DNA from: an uncultured Flavobacteriales bacterium
Lineage (GTDB): Bacteria > Bacteroidota > Bacteroidia > Flavobacteriales_D > Crocinitomicaceae
DNA: 64,000 bases
Assembly: GCA_913051935.1 (NCBI GenBank)
Contig: CAJXCU010000002.1
Location: forward strand, 16,996-80,995
Direction of reading: 5' to 3'
How positions within the stretch are numbered: the stretch's first letter is position 1; each line of letters starts with the position of its first letter. This document shows positions 34,321 to 42,927 of the stretch, in pieces. The notes below the pieces were generated by a model, which did no database searches, was not told the origin of the DNA, and was given only the letters and a program-made list of their open reading frames with translations. A program made the translations under genes and the position numbers.

Positions 34321-34890
34321 TTACACCAAAGGCGATTGGTTTAATTTTAAAATTAAAAAATTGGAAATTTTTTCTTTGGCAATATGAAAACTTGCTTTTA
34401 AAGCCCCTTGTGAGGTGTTCGTGATTTCTTGTATTTCTTTATAACTAAGATTTTGAAAATATTTTAGCTCAAATACAAGTGCCTGTTTTTCCGGTAAGTT
34501 GGCCGTTGCTTTATTTAAAAGGAAAAGTATTTCGTCTGTTCCTTTTCCTTGTAACTCTTGTGAACCAGGAATGAGTTCAATAATATTTTGATCTAGTGAG
34601 ATACTTGACTTTCTTTTTTCTTTATTTAAAAAACTGAGCGCCTCATTGTGGGCAATTCTGTAGAGCCAAGAATAGAAGGATGATTTTCCTTCGAATTTTG
34701 CAATATTGAGCCATATTTTGATAAATGTTTCTTGTAGAACATCCTTTGTAGAGGTATCATTTTTAACCATTTTATAAACTTGTGCATAAAGCTTAGGCCC
34801 ATAGAATATAGTGAGGTCTTGAAAAGCTTTCTCGGCTTTTTTTCCTCCTTTTTGAATTGTATCACGCCATTTCTGATCTTGTTCTGTCAT
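34321..34890 (-). CDS. ECF-family RNA polymerase sigma factor
   Basis: The 189-residue protein has sigma region 2 (FYGPKLYAQVYKMVKN, DVLQETFIKIWLNIAKFEG, FYSWLYRIAHNEALSFL) and region 4 (LPEKQALVFELKYFQNLSYKEIQEITNTSQGALKASFHIAKEKI) with a helix-turn-helix. It recruits RNA polymerase to envelope-stress-type promoters. The two genes after it code for an anti-sigma-like membrane protein and a periplasmic Spy-like protein. A GH1 gene on the same strand lies 54 bp upstream and may be co-transcribed or end before a sigma promoter in that gap. Confidence 0.93.
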   Translation of the reverse strand: MTEQDQKWRDTIQKGGKKAEKAFQDLTIFYGPKLYAQVYKMVKNDTSTKDVLQETFIKIWLNIAKFEGKSSFYSWLYRIAHNEALSFLNKEKRKSSISLDQNIIELIPGSQELQGKGTDEILFLLNKATANLPEKQALVFELKYFQNLSYKEIQEITNTSQGALKASFHIAKEKISNFLILKLNQSPLV

Positions 34891-34944
34891 CCTTATGCAT
34901 AGGATTATAATTTGTCAAAGAGGTTTAATGGTCTATTTTAATTT

Positions 34945-36456
34945 TTATTTATTCTCTTTATCAGAAAGAAATGATTGAAACCAATACCCAGAATCCTTTA
35001 TGATTCTCTTTTGAGTTTTAAAATCTACATGAATCAGGCCAAACCTAGGATCATAACCTTCACTCCACTCAAAATTATCTGTGAGACTCCATACGAAGTA
35101 TCCATTTACAGGTGCCCCCTCGTTTTTTGCTTTTAGGATCTGCTCCAAGTAACGCTCAAAGAAATTAATTCTTTTGGGGTCATGCACTCGGTTGTTTTCG
35201 ACGCTATCCTTGAAACAAGCTCCATTTTCGGTTATAATAATGTTATCGATATCGTATTTGGAAAATTGCTTGATGATATTGTACATTCCTTCTGGATACA
35301 CCTCGAATTTCATTTCATTCATTTGGACACCTCTTTGTTCAGCTGAAATTTGTTTCGCCCAAAGAAATGGCGTGAAAAGACTTTTTTTGGTGACGACTCG
35401 GAAATAATTCTGCAGTCCGATGAAATCAAATTTAAATTTCAAGCGGTCTTCATCACCAGGTTCAAAGTAGCGCTTTATTCTTTTTAACGCAGGAAGTGCA
35501 TCCACAGGATATCCTAATCCTAAGGAAGGCTCTATATAAAGTCGGTTTAGTAAGGCATCCATTCTTTTGACTGCCCCCATGTCTTTGTATCTATATACGG
35601 GATCATTTCTATAAGGGTCTATCTGAGAACAGCTAAAGGTGCTACCGATATTTGCATCAGGGATATTTTTGCGAATCATGCGTCCCCCTTCAGCCATAGC
35701 AAGACAGGCATGATGCGTCGCTTTTAGAAATTTGTAGGGGCCTTTTTTACCTGGTGCGTGGTACCCAAGCATATAACCCAAACCTACAAATGCTGCAGGT
35801 TCATTCATGACCATCCAGTTCTTTACTTTATCTCCATACTCTTTAGTACAGAAGGAAACATAATCATTGAAACAGCTTATGATTTCCCTATTGGTCCAAC
35901 CTCCTTTTTCTTCTAATGCTTGTGGTAGGTCCCAGTGGTAGAGTGTAATCCATGGTTCAATGCCAGCAGAAAGGCATTCATCAATAACATGATGATAGAA
36001 TTCGACTCCTTTTAGATTTATTTTTCCGGTTCCTTCAGGAAAGATTCTTGACCAGGATATGGAAAAGCGAAAAACACCAAATCCCATATCTTTTAGTAGC
36101 GCAATATCCTCTTTATATCGATGGTAGAAGTCAGTAGCTATATCTCCATTTTCATGGTTGTGGATTTTTCTTTTTTTTTGTGTAAAGTTATCCCAAATAG
36201 AGGGGCCTTTTCCATCAATATTCCACGCTCCCTCTACTTGATAGGATGCGCACGCTGCTCCCCATTTAAAATTCGTTCCGAAAAGAGCCGCATTTAAATC
36301 GGTGCTATCTTTAAGTTCTTGGGCATACGCGTCAAATCCAGTTTTACAAATGTAAATAGCAGTAAATAGCAGGAGATGAAAGAAGTTTATCGTGATATAA
36401 ATTTTTGAGATGCCACTTTTTCGCTTAAAATAATTGATAAAACTGATTTTATACAT
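34945..36456 (-). CDS. GH1 family beta-glucosidase with N-terminal export signal
   Basis: The 503-residue protein has a GH1 catalytic domain from about residue 60 (FKWGAACASYQVEGAW). The acid/base Glu is in VMNEPAAF and the nucleophile Glu is in IITENGACF, with WSLTDNFEW near the end. Most bacterial GH1 enzymes are cytoplasmic, but this one has a basic N-terminus and a hydrophobic stretch (about 25-40) ending ...AYAQ, so it is probably periplasmic or membrane-anchored. Substrates would be beta-glucosides or cello-oligosaccharides. No SusCD pair is adjacent. An alternative shorter start cannot be excluded. Confidence 0.88.
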   Translation of the reverse strand: MYKISFINYFKRKSGISKIYITINFFHLLLFTAIYICKTGFDAYAQELKDSTDLNAALFGTNFKWGAACASYQVEGAWNIDGKGPSIWDNFTQKKRKIHNHENGDIATDFYHRYKEDIALLKDMGFGVFRFSISWSRIFPEGTGKINLKGVEFYHHVIDECLSAGIEPWITLYHWDLPQALEEKGGWTNREIISCFNDYVSFCTKEYGDKVKNWMVMNEPAAFVGLGYMLGYHAPGKKGPYKFLKATHHACLAMAEGGRMIRKNIPDANIGSTFSCSQIDPYRNDPVYRYKDMGAVKRMDALLNRLYIEPSLGLGYPVDALPALKRIKRYFEPGDEDRLKFKFDFIGLQNYFRVVTKKSLFTPFLWAKQISAEQRGVQMNEMKFEVYPEGMYNIIKQFSKYDIDNIIITENGACFKDSVENNRVHDPKRINFFERYLEQILKAKNEGAPVNGYFVWSLTDNFEWSEGYDPRFGLIHVDFKTQKRIIKDSGYWFQSFLSDKENK

Positions 36457-36494
36457 GAGGAATTAAATTGGTACACATATTGTTTTCAATTATG

Positions 36495-36502
36495 TATATT
36501 TG
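36495..36502 (+). promoter_or_regulatory. -7 box TATATTTG for the 246-residue secreted protein
   Basis: This exact TAnnTTTG match lies 26 nt before the ATG at 36529, so this transcript should have a short leader. Confidence 0.4.
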
Positions 36503-36528
36503 GCTACTCGAAAATAAAAAAAACAATT

Positions 36529-37269
36529 ATGAAAAAAATAATAATGCTTGCATTTACTGCAAGTCTGCTCATCAATTCAACTGCCATTGCACAAAAAAAG
36601 GTTGCTTTAACAAGCTTTTGGGTTTCGAAGCACATCGGCTTTGAGGATTTAGGTGGTTCAGTGGGAATGATTGCAGCTATTGCCTCTTTATCAGAAGATC
36701 CAAATTTTAATTTACAGCCAGTTTTAGATAATTTCTACAAAACTTTCACTGAAGAATATTCAAAAAGCTTCCCTTTTGAATTGATCCCTGAAGACGATGT
36801 TATAAAGAGACCAGAGTATATTGCCTATGAAGGTCGATTCAATGAAGATAAGGATGCTGACCGAAGTAAACTTTTTCAACGTTATTTGACACCAGAGGGA
36901 TACAAACCTCTTGTTGAATCGCTTTTTAAAGGAGAAAAAAGCAATCAGATGCAAATGGTAAATATGTTCAGCGATGCGGATGGCGTTATGTTTGTTTCAA
37001 TGGGATATGATTTTGTAAAAAAGCCACTACCTTTTACTGCTGGAGTCCGGGCCTTTGTTAGAATTAAACTTTGGAATTCAGAAGGGAAACGTGTATTTAC
37101 ACTGAATGAATATGGTACGTCTAAAAAAAATGTTGCCATTGTTGGGGGTATTCCAATTATGAAGCCAGAAAAGCTCCTTCCTTTGTGTGAAAGCGCATCC
37201 GAAAAATTGGTCGCGGATCTTGCAAAACGAATCAACAAAGTTGCTAAAAAAGCTGCAAAGAAATTATAA
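36529..37269 (+). CDS. Secreted hypothetical protein (246 aa)
   Basis: The protein has a signal peptide (cleavage near residue 21, AIAQ) and a soluble mature region. The middle has a lipoprotein-receptor-like mix of helices and strands (FKGEKSNQMQMVNMFSDADGVMFVSMGYDFV), and the C-terminus is very basic (RINKVAKKAAKKL). I do not recognise the family; the strand pattern with ADGVMFV resembles putative lipoprotein/GNA1162-type periplasmic proteins, but that is weak. It has its own promoter box and a strong terminator, so it is monocistronic. Confidence 0.72.
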   Translation: MKKIIMLAFTASLLINSTAIAQKKVALTSFWVSKHIGFEDLGGSVGMIAAIASLSEDPNFNLQPVLDNFYKTFTEEYSKSFPFELIPEDDVIKRPEYIAYEGRFNEDKDADRSKLFQRYLTPEGYKPLVESLFKGEKSNQMQMVNMFSDADGVMFVSMGYDFVKKPLPFTAGVRAFVRIKLWNSEGKRVFTLNEYGTSKKNVAIVGGIPIMKPEKLLPLCESASEKLVADLAKRINKVAKKAAKKL

Positions 37270-37310
37270 GGTTTTTTATTCTCAATTTGCATTGAAATAC
37301 GGAAAATATA

Positions 37311-37336
37311 AAAGGGCGCTTTGCGCCCTTTTTTTG
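37311..37336 (+). terminator. Rho-independent terminator
   Basis: A 9-bp stem (AAAGGGCGC with GCGCCCTTT) closes a TTT loop and is followed by an eight-T run. It lies 41 bp after the stop at 37269. The remainder of the 147-bp gap to ileS holds only a weak TAATTTTA box at 37386-37393. Confidence 0.92.
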
Positions 37337-37416
37337 TATCCCGTAAATAAGCATAGCTCGATTGTAAAAATTACTTTAATCTTCCTAATTTTACACTCTT
37401 CTTTAACGATAAAGCA

Positions 37417-40400
37417 ATGAATAATAAGTATCCTGAATATAAAGGTTTGAACCTTCCTGAGATTTCAAAAGAGATTCAGGAATCATGGGACCGTGATGCT
37501 ATTTTTGAGGCGTCAATGACCTCTCGAGAGGGAGCAAAACCCTTTGTGTTTTTTGAAGGTCCACCTTCTGCAAATGGTATGCCTGGTATTCACCATGTAA
37601 TGGCACGATCCATTAAAGATATTTTTTGTCGCTTTAAAACCCTTAAAGGCTTTCATGTAAAGCGAAAGGCTGGATGGGACACCCACGGTCTTCCTGTTGA
37701 GCTTGGTGTTGAAAAGGAGCTCGGAATCACGAAAGAGGATATAGGTAAAAAGATTACTATTGACGCCTACAATACAGCTTGTAAAAAAGCCGTCATGAAA
37801 TATACAGATGTTTGGAATGACCTCACAAAAAAAATGGGTTATTGGGTAGATATGTATGATCCATACGTGACCTATAAGTCCAAATATATGGAGTCTGTAT
37901 GGTGGTTAGTTTCTGAACTTTACAGGAAAGATTTATTATATAAAGGATATACCATACAGCCTTATTCTCCAAAGGCAGGAACGGGACTTTCTTCTCATGA
38001 AATCAATCAGCCAGGATGTTATAAAGATGTGAAAGACACTTCGGCTGTGGCACAATTTAAGGTAATCGATAATGCGAAATCTCCCTTTAATATTCAGGGG
38101 GAATTGTTTTTGTTGGCATGGACAACGACACCTTGGACATTACCTTCCAATACGGCACTCACTGTTGGTGAAAAAATTGAATATGTATGCGTGACAACTT
38201 ACAATCAATATACCTTTAAAAGAGCCAATGTTGTTTTGGCAAAGAGTCTTGTAGATTATCAGTTTTCTAAAGGTTTTTTTGCTGTTGAAAGCATCAATGA
38301 TTTAGAAGCCTACGAAGAAGGCGCAAAAAAAATACCATTTTATATAGGTGAAAGTTGTTCAGGTAAGGAATTGCTCGGACTTCGATATGAACAATTACTT
38401 GATTATTGTCTTCCTGCCGAAAATCCAGAAAAGGCATTTCAGGTGATTTCAGGTGATTTTGTGACTACAGAAGATGGAACGGGTATCGTACATACTGCAC
38501 CTACTTTTGGTGCAGATGATGCCAAGGTTGCCAAAGAGGCAGGAGTTCCCCCAATGCTTGTTAGAGACGAACATGAAAACCTTGTTCCTTTGGTTGATCT
38601 TCAGGGCCGTTTTCGTAAGGAAGTTGTTGAATTCGCAGGGATGTATGTCAAAAATGAGTTTTACCCGCAAGGAGAAGCACCTGATAAGTCTGCAGATGTA
38701 GAAATTTCTGTAAAGCTTAAAGTAGAGAATAGGGCTTTTAAGGTTGAAAAATATGAGCATAGCTATCCGCATTGCTGGAGAACTGATAAACCGATATTGT
38801 ATTATCCACTAGACTCTTGGTTTATAAAAGTAACCGAGCACAAACAGCGCATGGTCGACTTGAACAATACCATCAATTGGAAACCTGAGTCAACAGGAAC
38901 TGGCCGTTTTGGAAAATGGTTAGAGAATGCAAATGACTGGAATTTATCTAGATCAAGGTATTGGGGTATTCCCATTCCTATTTGGAGAACAGAAGATGGC
39001 CTAGAACAAAAATGTATTGGTTCTGTAGAAGAGCTTCAAAAAGAATGTCAGCTTGCAGTCGAGGCAGGAGTAATGGCGGAAAACCCGCTCAGAAGTTTTA
39101 CACCTGGTGACATGTCTGAGGCGAATTACGATCAAATTGATTTGCACAAACATATTGTAGATAGTATGGTATTGGTTTCTGATTCAGGAAAACCCATGAA
39201 TCGTGAATCTGACCTTATGGACGTTTGGTTTGATTCTGGTTCGATGCCTTATGCGCAGTGGCATTACCCTTTTGAAAATAAAGAGAAAATTGAAAACAGT
39301 ACGGCTTACCCTGCTGATTTCATTGCGGAAGGAGTTGATCAGACAAGAGGATGGTTTTACACCCTTCATGCGATATCATCCATGGTTTTTGGAAAAGTAG
39401 CATACAAAAATGTAGTGTCCAATGGTTTGGTTCTTGACAAAAAGGGTCAAAAGATGTCTAAACGTCTGGGTAACGGGGTAGATCCATTTGAAACACTTAG
39501 TAAATATGGGCCAGATGCAACAAGGTGGTATATGATTACCAATGCGCAGCCATGGGATAATTTGAAGTTTGATATTGAGGGAATTGTTGAGGTACAACGA
39601 AAGTTTTTTGGAACCCTTTATAATACCTACTCATTCTTTTCATTGTATGCCAATGTAGATGAATTCGATTATTCGCAAAAAGAACTTCCGCTCGAGGATA
39701 GACCTGAGATCGATCGATGGGTGCTGTCAAAGCTTCACTCATTGGTTCAAAATGTAGAAGAGAGTTATTCTTCCTATGAGCCTACAAGAGCGGGCAGAGC
39801 AATCCAAGAATTTGTAAGCGAACAGCTTTCAAATTGGTATGTGCGCCTTTGCAGAAGAAGATTTTGGAAGAATGATGATCCTAAGGATAAGATTGCAGCG
39901 TATCAAACACTTTACACCTGTCTCGAGACTGTGGCGATTATCGCCTCTCCTATTGCTCCTTTCTTTATGGATCGCCTTTATTTAGATTTGAATAAAGGAT
40001 CTCAAAAATCAAAATTGAATTCTGTCCATCTTGCGGATTTCCCAAATGTTCATAGTGACATTATTCAGGAAAATCTGGAGAAACAAATGGAATTGGCACA
40101 GCGTGTTTGTTCGTTAGTGCTTGGTCTAAGGAAGAAGGAAAGAATTCGAGTTAGGCAGCCTTTACAAAAAATTATGGTTCCTGTTTTGAATGTGGAAACA
40201 GAGAAAAACCTCAACCATGTACGTGGGCTAATTCTATCAGAGGTAAACGTAAAGGAGCTTGAAATGATTACCGAAGACAATGAAATATTAGTCAAAAGCA
40301 TCAAGCCGAACTTTAAAACAATTGGCCCTAAATACGGGAAGCATATGAAGGCGATTGCTGCACTAATATCGGGATGGACGGCAGGAGATATTTCTGAGCT

Positions 40401-40821
40401 TGAGTCAAGAGGTAATTGGAAGGGCGATGTCAATGGAGATGCCATTCTTTTGGATTTAAATGACTTTGTAATCGCTACAAAGGATATCCCGGGATGGTTG
40501 GTTGCCAATGAAGACGGGATTACTGTTGCCTTAGATATTTCAATTTCACCGGATTTAAAATCTGAGGGCATTGCTAGGGAGCTTGTAAATAGAGTTCAAA
40601 ACTTACGTAAGGAAAAAGGCTTAGAAGTTACAGATAGAATTTCGCTGGTACTAGAGACAAATGAGGTAATTCAAGACGCAATTGAGCGCAATAAGCGCTA
40701 TGTAGCTGATGAGGTTTTGGCCTCTGATATTAGTTTTGAAGGTTTAAATGGTGAAATTCATCTCGAAACTATTGAAGTTGAAAATGATCTTAAAATCAGC
40801 TTGAAGAAAAAAGAAGCATAA
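37417..40821 (+). CDS. ileS: Isoleucyl-tRNA synthetase, long eukaryote-like type (IleRS2)
   Basis: The 1134-residue class I synthetase has the editing CP1 domain (AWTTTPWTLPSNTALTV), the tRNA-binding C-terminal region and KMSKR at 679-683, the form found in IleRS2. The HIGH signature is replaced by G57-I-H59-H60 (PGIHHVMAR), i.e. the first and third residues are exchanged. This GxHH form is known in a subset of IleRS2 enzymes and has been linked to very strong mupirocin resistance. WDTHGLPVE and VWFDSGSMP are intact, so the enzyme is expected to be functional and is probably the only IleRS. The biotinyl carrier gene follows after 18 bp. Confidence 0.96.
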   Translation: MNNKYPEYKGLNLPEISKEIQESWDRDAIFEASMTSREGAKPFVFFEGPPSANGMPGIHHVMARSIKDIFCRFKTLKGFHVKRKAGWDTHGLPVELGVEKELGITKEDIGKKITIDAYNTACKKAVMKYTDVWNDLTKKMGYWVDMYDPYVTYKSKYMESVWWLVSELYRKDLLYKGYTIQPYSPKAGTGLSSHEINQPGCYKDVKDTSAVAQFKVIDNAKSPFNIQGELFLLAWTTTPWTLPSNTALTVGEKIEYVCVTTYNQYTFKRANVVLAKSLVDYQFSKGFFAVESINDLEAYEEGAKKIPFYIGESCSGKELLGLRYEQLLDYCLPAENPEKAFQVISGDFVTTEDGTGIVHTAPTFGADDAKVAKEAGVPPMLVRDEHENLVPLVDLQGRFRKEVVEFAGMYVKNEFYPQGEAPDKSADVEISVKLKVENRAFKVEKYEHSYPHCWRTDKPILYYPLDSWFIKVTEHKQRMVDLNNTINWKPESTGTGRFGKWLENANDWNLSRSRYWGIPIPIWRTEDGLEQKCIGSVEELQKECQLAVEAGVMAENPLRSFTPGDMSEANYDQIDLHKHIVDSMVLVSDSGKPMNRESDLMDVWFDSGSMPYAQWHYPFENKEKIENSTAYPADFIAEGVDQTRGWFYTLHAISSMVFGKVAYKNVVSNGLVLDKKGQKMSKRLGNGVDPFETLSKYGPDATRWYMITNAQPWDNLKFDIEGIVEVQRKFFGTLYNTYSFFSLYANVDEFDYSQKELPLEDRPEIDRWVLSKLHSLVQNVEESYSSYEPTRAGRAIQEFVSEQLSNWYVRLCRRRFWKNDDPKDKIAAYQTLYTCLETVAIIASPIAPFFMDRLYLDLNKGSQKSKLNSVHLADFPNVHSDIIQENLEKQMELAQRVCSLVLGLRKKERIRVRQPLQKIMVPVLNVETEKNLNHVRGLILSEVNVKELEMITEDNEILVKSIKPNFKTIGPKYGKHMKAIAALISGWTAGDISELESRGNWKGDVNGDAILLDLNDFVIATKDIPGWLVANEDGITVALDISISPDLKSEGIARELVNRVQNLRKEKGLEVTDRISLVLETNEVIQDAIERNKRYVADEVLASDISFEGLNGEIHLETIEVENDLKISLKKKEA

Positions 40822-40826
40822 TATTC

Positions 40827-40834
40827 TATATTTG
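40827..40834 (+). promoter_or_regulatory. -7 box TATATTTG, leaderless spacing, biotinyl carrier gene
   Basis: This exact TAnnTTTG match ends 5 nt before the ATG at 40840 and 6 nt after the ileS stop. A TTG lies 23 nt upstream of the box. The gene can thus be expressed apart from ileS. Confidence 0.5.
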
Positions 40835-40839
40835 TAAAT

Positions 40840-41310
40840 ATGTCTGAAAATTCAATATTCGTAATAGATGGTGTAGAGATAGAGGCTGGTTCTGGAGCAG
40901 AGGTCCATTGGATTGATCGAGATTTTTTCGAATTGATCTATCAGGGAAAATCTTTCAAGGGGGAAATTTTAAACCGGGACATTGAAAACAGGAAGCTTCG
41001 TTTAAAGATAAATCATCGTGTATTTGAGCTAAAAAAGAAGTTTGCATTGGATGAGCTTATCGCAGAACTAGGTCTTGATAAGGTAAAGATAAAGCAGCTC
41101 AAAGAAATAGGTTCTCCAATGCCTGGAAGGATTTTAAATATTCAGGTGCAAGTTGGAGACCATGTTAAAGTTGGAGACCCTATCCTTTCCCTCGAAGCTA
41201 TGAAAATGGAAAATATTCTCAAATCTGATGGTGAAGGCGTTGTCAAAAGAGTTGCTATTGAAAAAGAGCAGGTTGTTGATAAAGGACAGTTACTTATAGA
41301 ATTCGAATAG
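40840..41310 (+). CDS. Biotinyl carrier domain protein (acyl-CoA carboxylase BCCP subunit)
   Basis: The 156-residue protein ends in a biotinyl domain (about 88-156) with the biotinylated lysine K122 in LEAMKMEN and the PMPGRI entry strand. The N-terminal part is a short beta-rich domain as seen in the stand-alone carrier subunits of Bacteroidota propionyl/acetyl-CoA carboxylases. It would accept CO2 on biotin from a biotin carboxylase and pass it to a carboxyltransferase such as the one encoded at 54162-55703. The genes are not adjacent in this window. It ends 2 bp before the convergent DUF2141 gene. Confidence 0.88.
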   Translation: MSENSIFVIDGVEIEAGSGAEVHWIDRDFFELIYQGKSFKGEILNRDIENRKLRLKINHRVFELKKKFALDELIAELGLDKVKIKQLKEIGSPMPGRILNIQVQVGDHVKVGDPILSLEAMKMENILKSDGEGVVKRVAIEKEQVVDKGQLLIEFE

Positions 41311-41312
41311 CT

Positions 41313-41720
41313 TTACCTTACCGAAATTGATATGCTTTGTTCCTCTCCATGAACAAAAGATGCTTGAGAAAAACTTGGTGCGCTGAAAGTATTTCTTGCA
41401 TTATTTGAAAATCCATATGGCTCTAAAGGAAGCCCTAATGCATTCCTATCCAACTTACCATTACTATTTATGTCGTGGAAAACGGCAATAGCATACGTTT
41501 TGTGTACGAGTTTTTTAAAGGTAAATTCATGCCGCGGCTTTTTAGACAAGGGCACAATTTCTCCCATGAGCTGCTTTCCGAAAATGGGAAATTCATCCTT
41601 GTCATCATATAACGCTATAAAAATTTGACCCTTTTGTGATTTGCACCCGGAAACAAGGACTGTAAGGTCATCTGAAGAATCAAAGAGGGGTAGTAGGAGA
41701 GCTAAAATTAGGACGAACAT
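41313..41720 (-). CDS. DUF2141 family secreted protein
   Basis: The 135-residue protein has a hydrophobic signal segment (residues 2-13) and a DUF2141 domain with the conserved IALYDDKDEFP, FTFKKLVHKTYAIAVFHDINSNGKLD and GLPLEPYGFSNNA. The family is uncharacterised; it is a small beta-sandwich-type periplasmic protein. A 42-codon gene lies 16 bp upstream on the same strand, and both probably share the promoter at 41870-41877. Confidence 0.87.
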   Translation of the reverse strand: MFVLILALLLPLFDSSDDLTVLVSGCKSQKGQIFIALYDDKDEFPIFGKQLMGEIVPLSKKPRHEFTFKKLVHKTYAIAVFHDINSNGKLDRNALGLPLEPYGFSNNARNTFSAPSFSQASFVHGEEQSISISVR

Positions 41721-41736
41721 GTATTACTGCTTTTTT

Positions 41737-41865
41737 CTAAATCGTAGAATAAAGATAAAAAATCAGCATTACAGCCACAACAGCATAAAGTACCAACTTT
41801 AAAAGAGTCCGCTTTTTTGGTCTTTCGGGAAGGCGTGACTTAAAATTAAAATGCTCTTCTTTCAC
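41737..41865 (-). CDS. Small single-helix membrane protein, 42 aa (GTG start)
   Basis: This short gene is not found by ordinary length cut-offs. It codes for a basic N-terminus (KEEHFNFKSRLPERPKKRT) and a single hydrophobic helix (LLKLVLYAVVAVMLIFYLYS), then TI and stop. The GTG start is preceded by an exact TATTTTTG box with a 4-nt gap, the same geometry as at galE, asnS and the large TPR gene. Positive-inside topology places the N-terminus in the cytoplasm. It is followed by the DUF2141 gene after 16 bp. No known family recognised. Confidence 0.65.
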   Translation of the reverse strand: MKEEHFNFKSRLPERPKKRTLLKLVLYAVVAVMLIFYLYSTI

Positions 41866-41869
41866 ACTT

Positions 41870-41877
41870 CAAAAATA
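41870..41877 (-). promoter_or_regulatory. -7 box TATTTTTG, leaderless spacing, 42-aa gene
   Basis: This is an exact TAnnTTTG match on the minus strand, ending 4 nt before the GTG at 41865. It lies 12 bp from the opposing galE box. Confidence 0.5.
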
Positions 41878-41889
41878 GTTGAATTTCTC

Positions 41890-41897
41890 TACCTTTG
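41890..41897 (+). promoter_or_regulatory. -7 box TACCTTTG, leaderless spacing, galE
   Basis: This exact TAnnTTTG match ends 4 nt before the galE ATG at 41902. A TTC lies 19 nt upstream. Its position supports the start at 41902 over the 17-residue longer frame. Confidence 0.55.
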
Positions 41898-41901
41898 GGG
41901 T

Positions 41902-42927
41902 ATGTTGAAAAAAGTACTGGTAACTGGGGGAGCTGGATATATAGGGTCGCACACCGTGGTAGAACTTTTCAATGCGGGTTACGAGCCTGTTTTACTTGAC
42001 GATTTTAGAAATTCAAATGAATCGGTTATCGATGGATTAAGTAATATTTTAGGCGATCGCCCTGAACTTTTAAAGCATGATGTTTGCAATACGGATTATT
42101 TAAGGGACTATATAAGAAAGCACGAGGTTTGTGGGATCATTCATTTTGCCGCTTACAAGGCGGTCGGAGAATCGGTCGAAAATCCATTGAGGTATTACCA
42201 AAATAATGTTGAAGGATTGGTTTCTATATTGAAAATGGTTTCCGAAAATCCTGAAATCCCCTTTGTATTTTCCTCTTCTTGTACTGTCTACGGTGAACCA
42301 CAGGGACAAAAAGAGGTTTCTGAAAAAACCCCAAAAACAATCCCCACCTCACCCTATGGTTTTACAAAGTGGCTTGGGGAGAAAATTATTGATGACTTAT
42401 TTTTTTCGCAAAAGAAACTTCGTTTAATGAGTTTGAGGTATTTTAATCCAATTGGTGCACATTCGTCCACGCAAATAGGGGAGCTTCCAATCGGAAAGCC
42501 GAATAATTTACTTCCATTTATAACACAGACTGCTGCAGGGTTACACGAAAAACTTACAATATTTGGCGATAGCTATCCAACCATTGATGGCACCTGTGTT
42601 CGGGATTATATCCATGTTGTTGATCTAGCGGAGGCGCATGTCAAAGCTTTAGATTACTTAATAAATGCGAAAGATGGCTGTCATGAGATTGTAAACATTG
42701 GAACGGGCAATGGGTCAAGTGTTCTTCAGGTTGTCAACACTTTTGAGAAGGTAAATGATATTAAGCTGAATTACGAATTTGGCCCAAATAGGCCCGGTGA
42801 TGTGATTGAAATTTATGCCAATGTAGATTATGCAAAAAAGCTTTTAGGTTGGAGTGCGAAAAAGACAATTAACGATGCGGTTAAAGACGCCTGGAACTGG
42901 GAAAAATCAATTCGGTCTATAAAGTGA
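41902..42927 (+). CDS. galE: UDP-glucose 4-epimerase
   Basis: The 341-residue extended SDR enzyme interconverts UDP-glucose and UDP-galactose. It has the NAD-binding GGAGYIGSH (9-17), HFAAYKAVGESV, SSSCTVYGEP and the catalytic Y152-x3-K156 in SPYGFTKW; the end region has RPGDV and GW. I chose ATG 41902 because the Rossmann motif starts directly and a promoter box lies 4 nt upstream. The next gene starts inside its stop (GTGA). Confidence 0.95.
   Translation: MLKKVLVTGGAGYIGSHTVVELFNAGYEPVLLDDFRNSNESVIDGLSNILGDRPELLKHDVCNTDYLRDYIRKHEVCGIIHFAAYKAVGESVENPLRYYQNNVEGLVSILKMVSENPEIPFVFSSSCTVYGEPQGQKEVSEKTPKTIPTSPYGFTKWLGEKIIDDLFFSQKKLRLMSLRYFNPIGAHSSTQIGELPIGKPNNLLPFITQTAAGLHEKLTIFGDSYPTIDGTCVRDYIHVVDLAEAHVKALDYLINAKDGCHEIVNIGTGNGSSVLQVVNTFEKVNDIKLNYEFGPNRPGDVIEIYANVDYAKKLLGWSAKKTINDAVKDAWNWEKSIRSIK

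Noticed and set aside
40065..40571. Open frame of 168 codons antisense to ileS
   Set aside because: It lies wholly within a well-conserved gene, has no promoter box, and its translation has no domain-like character.
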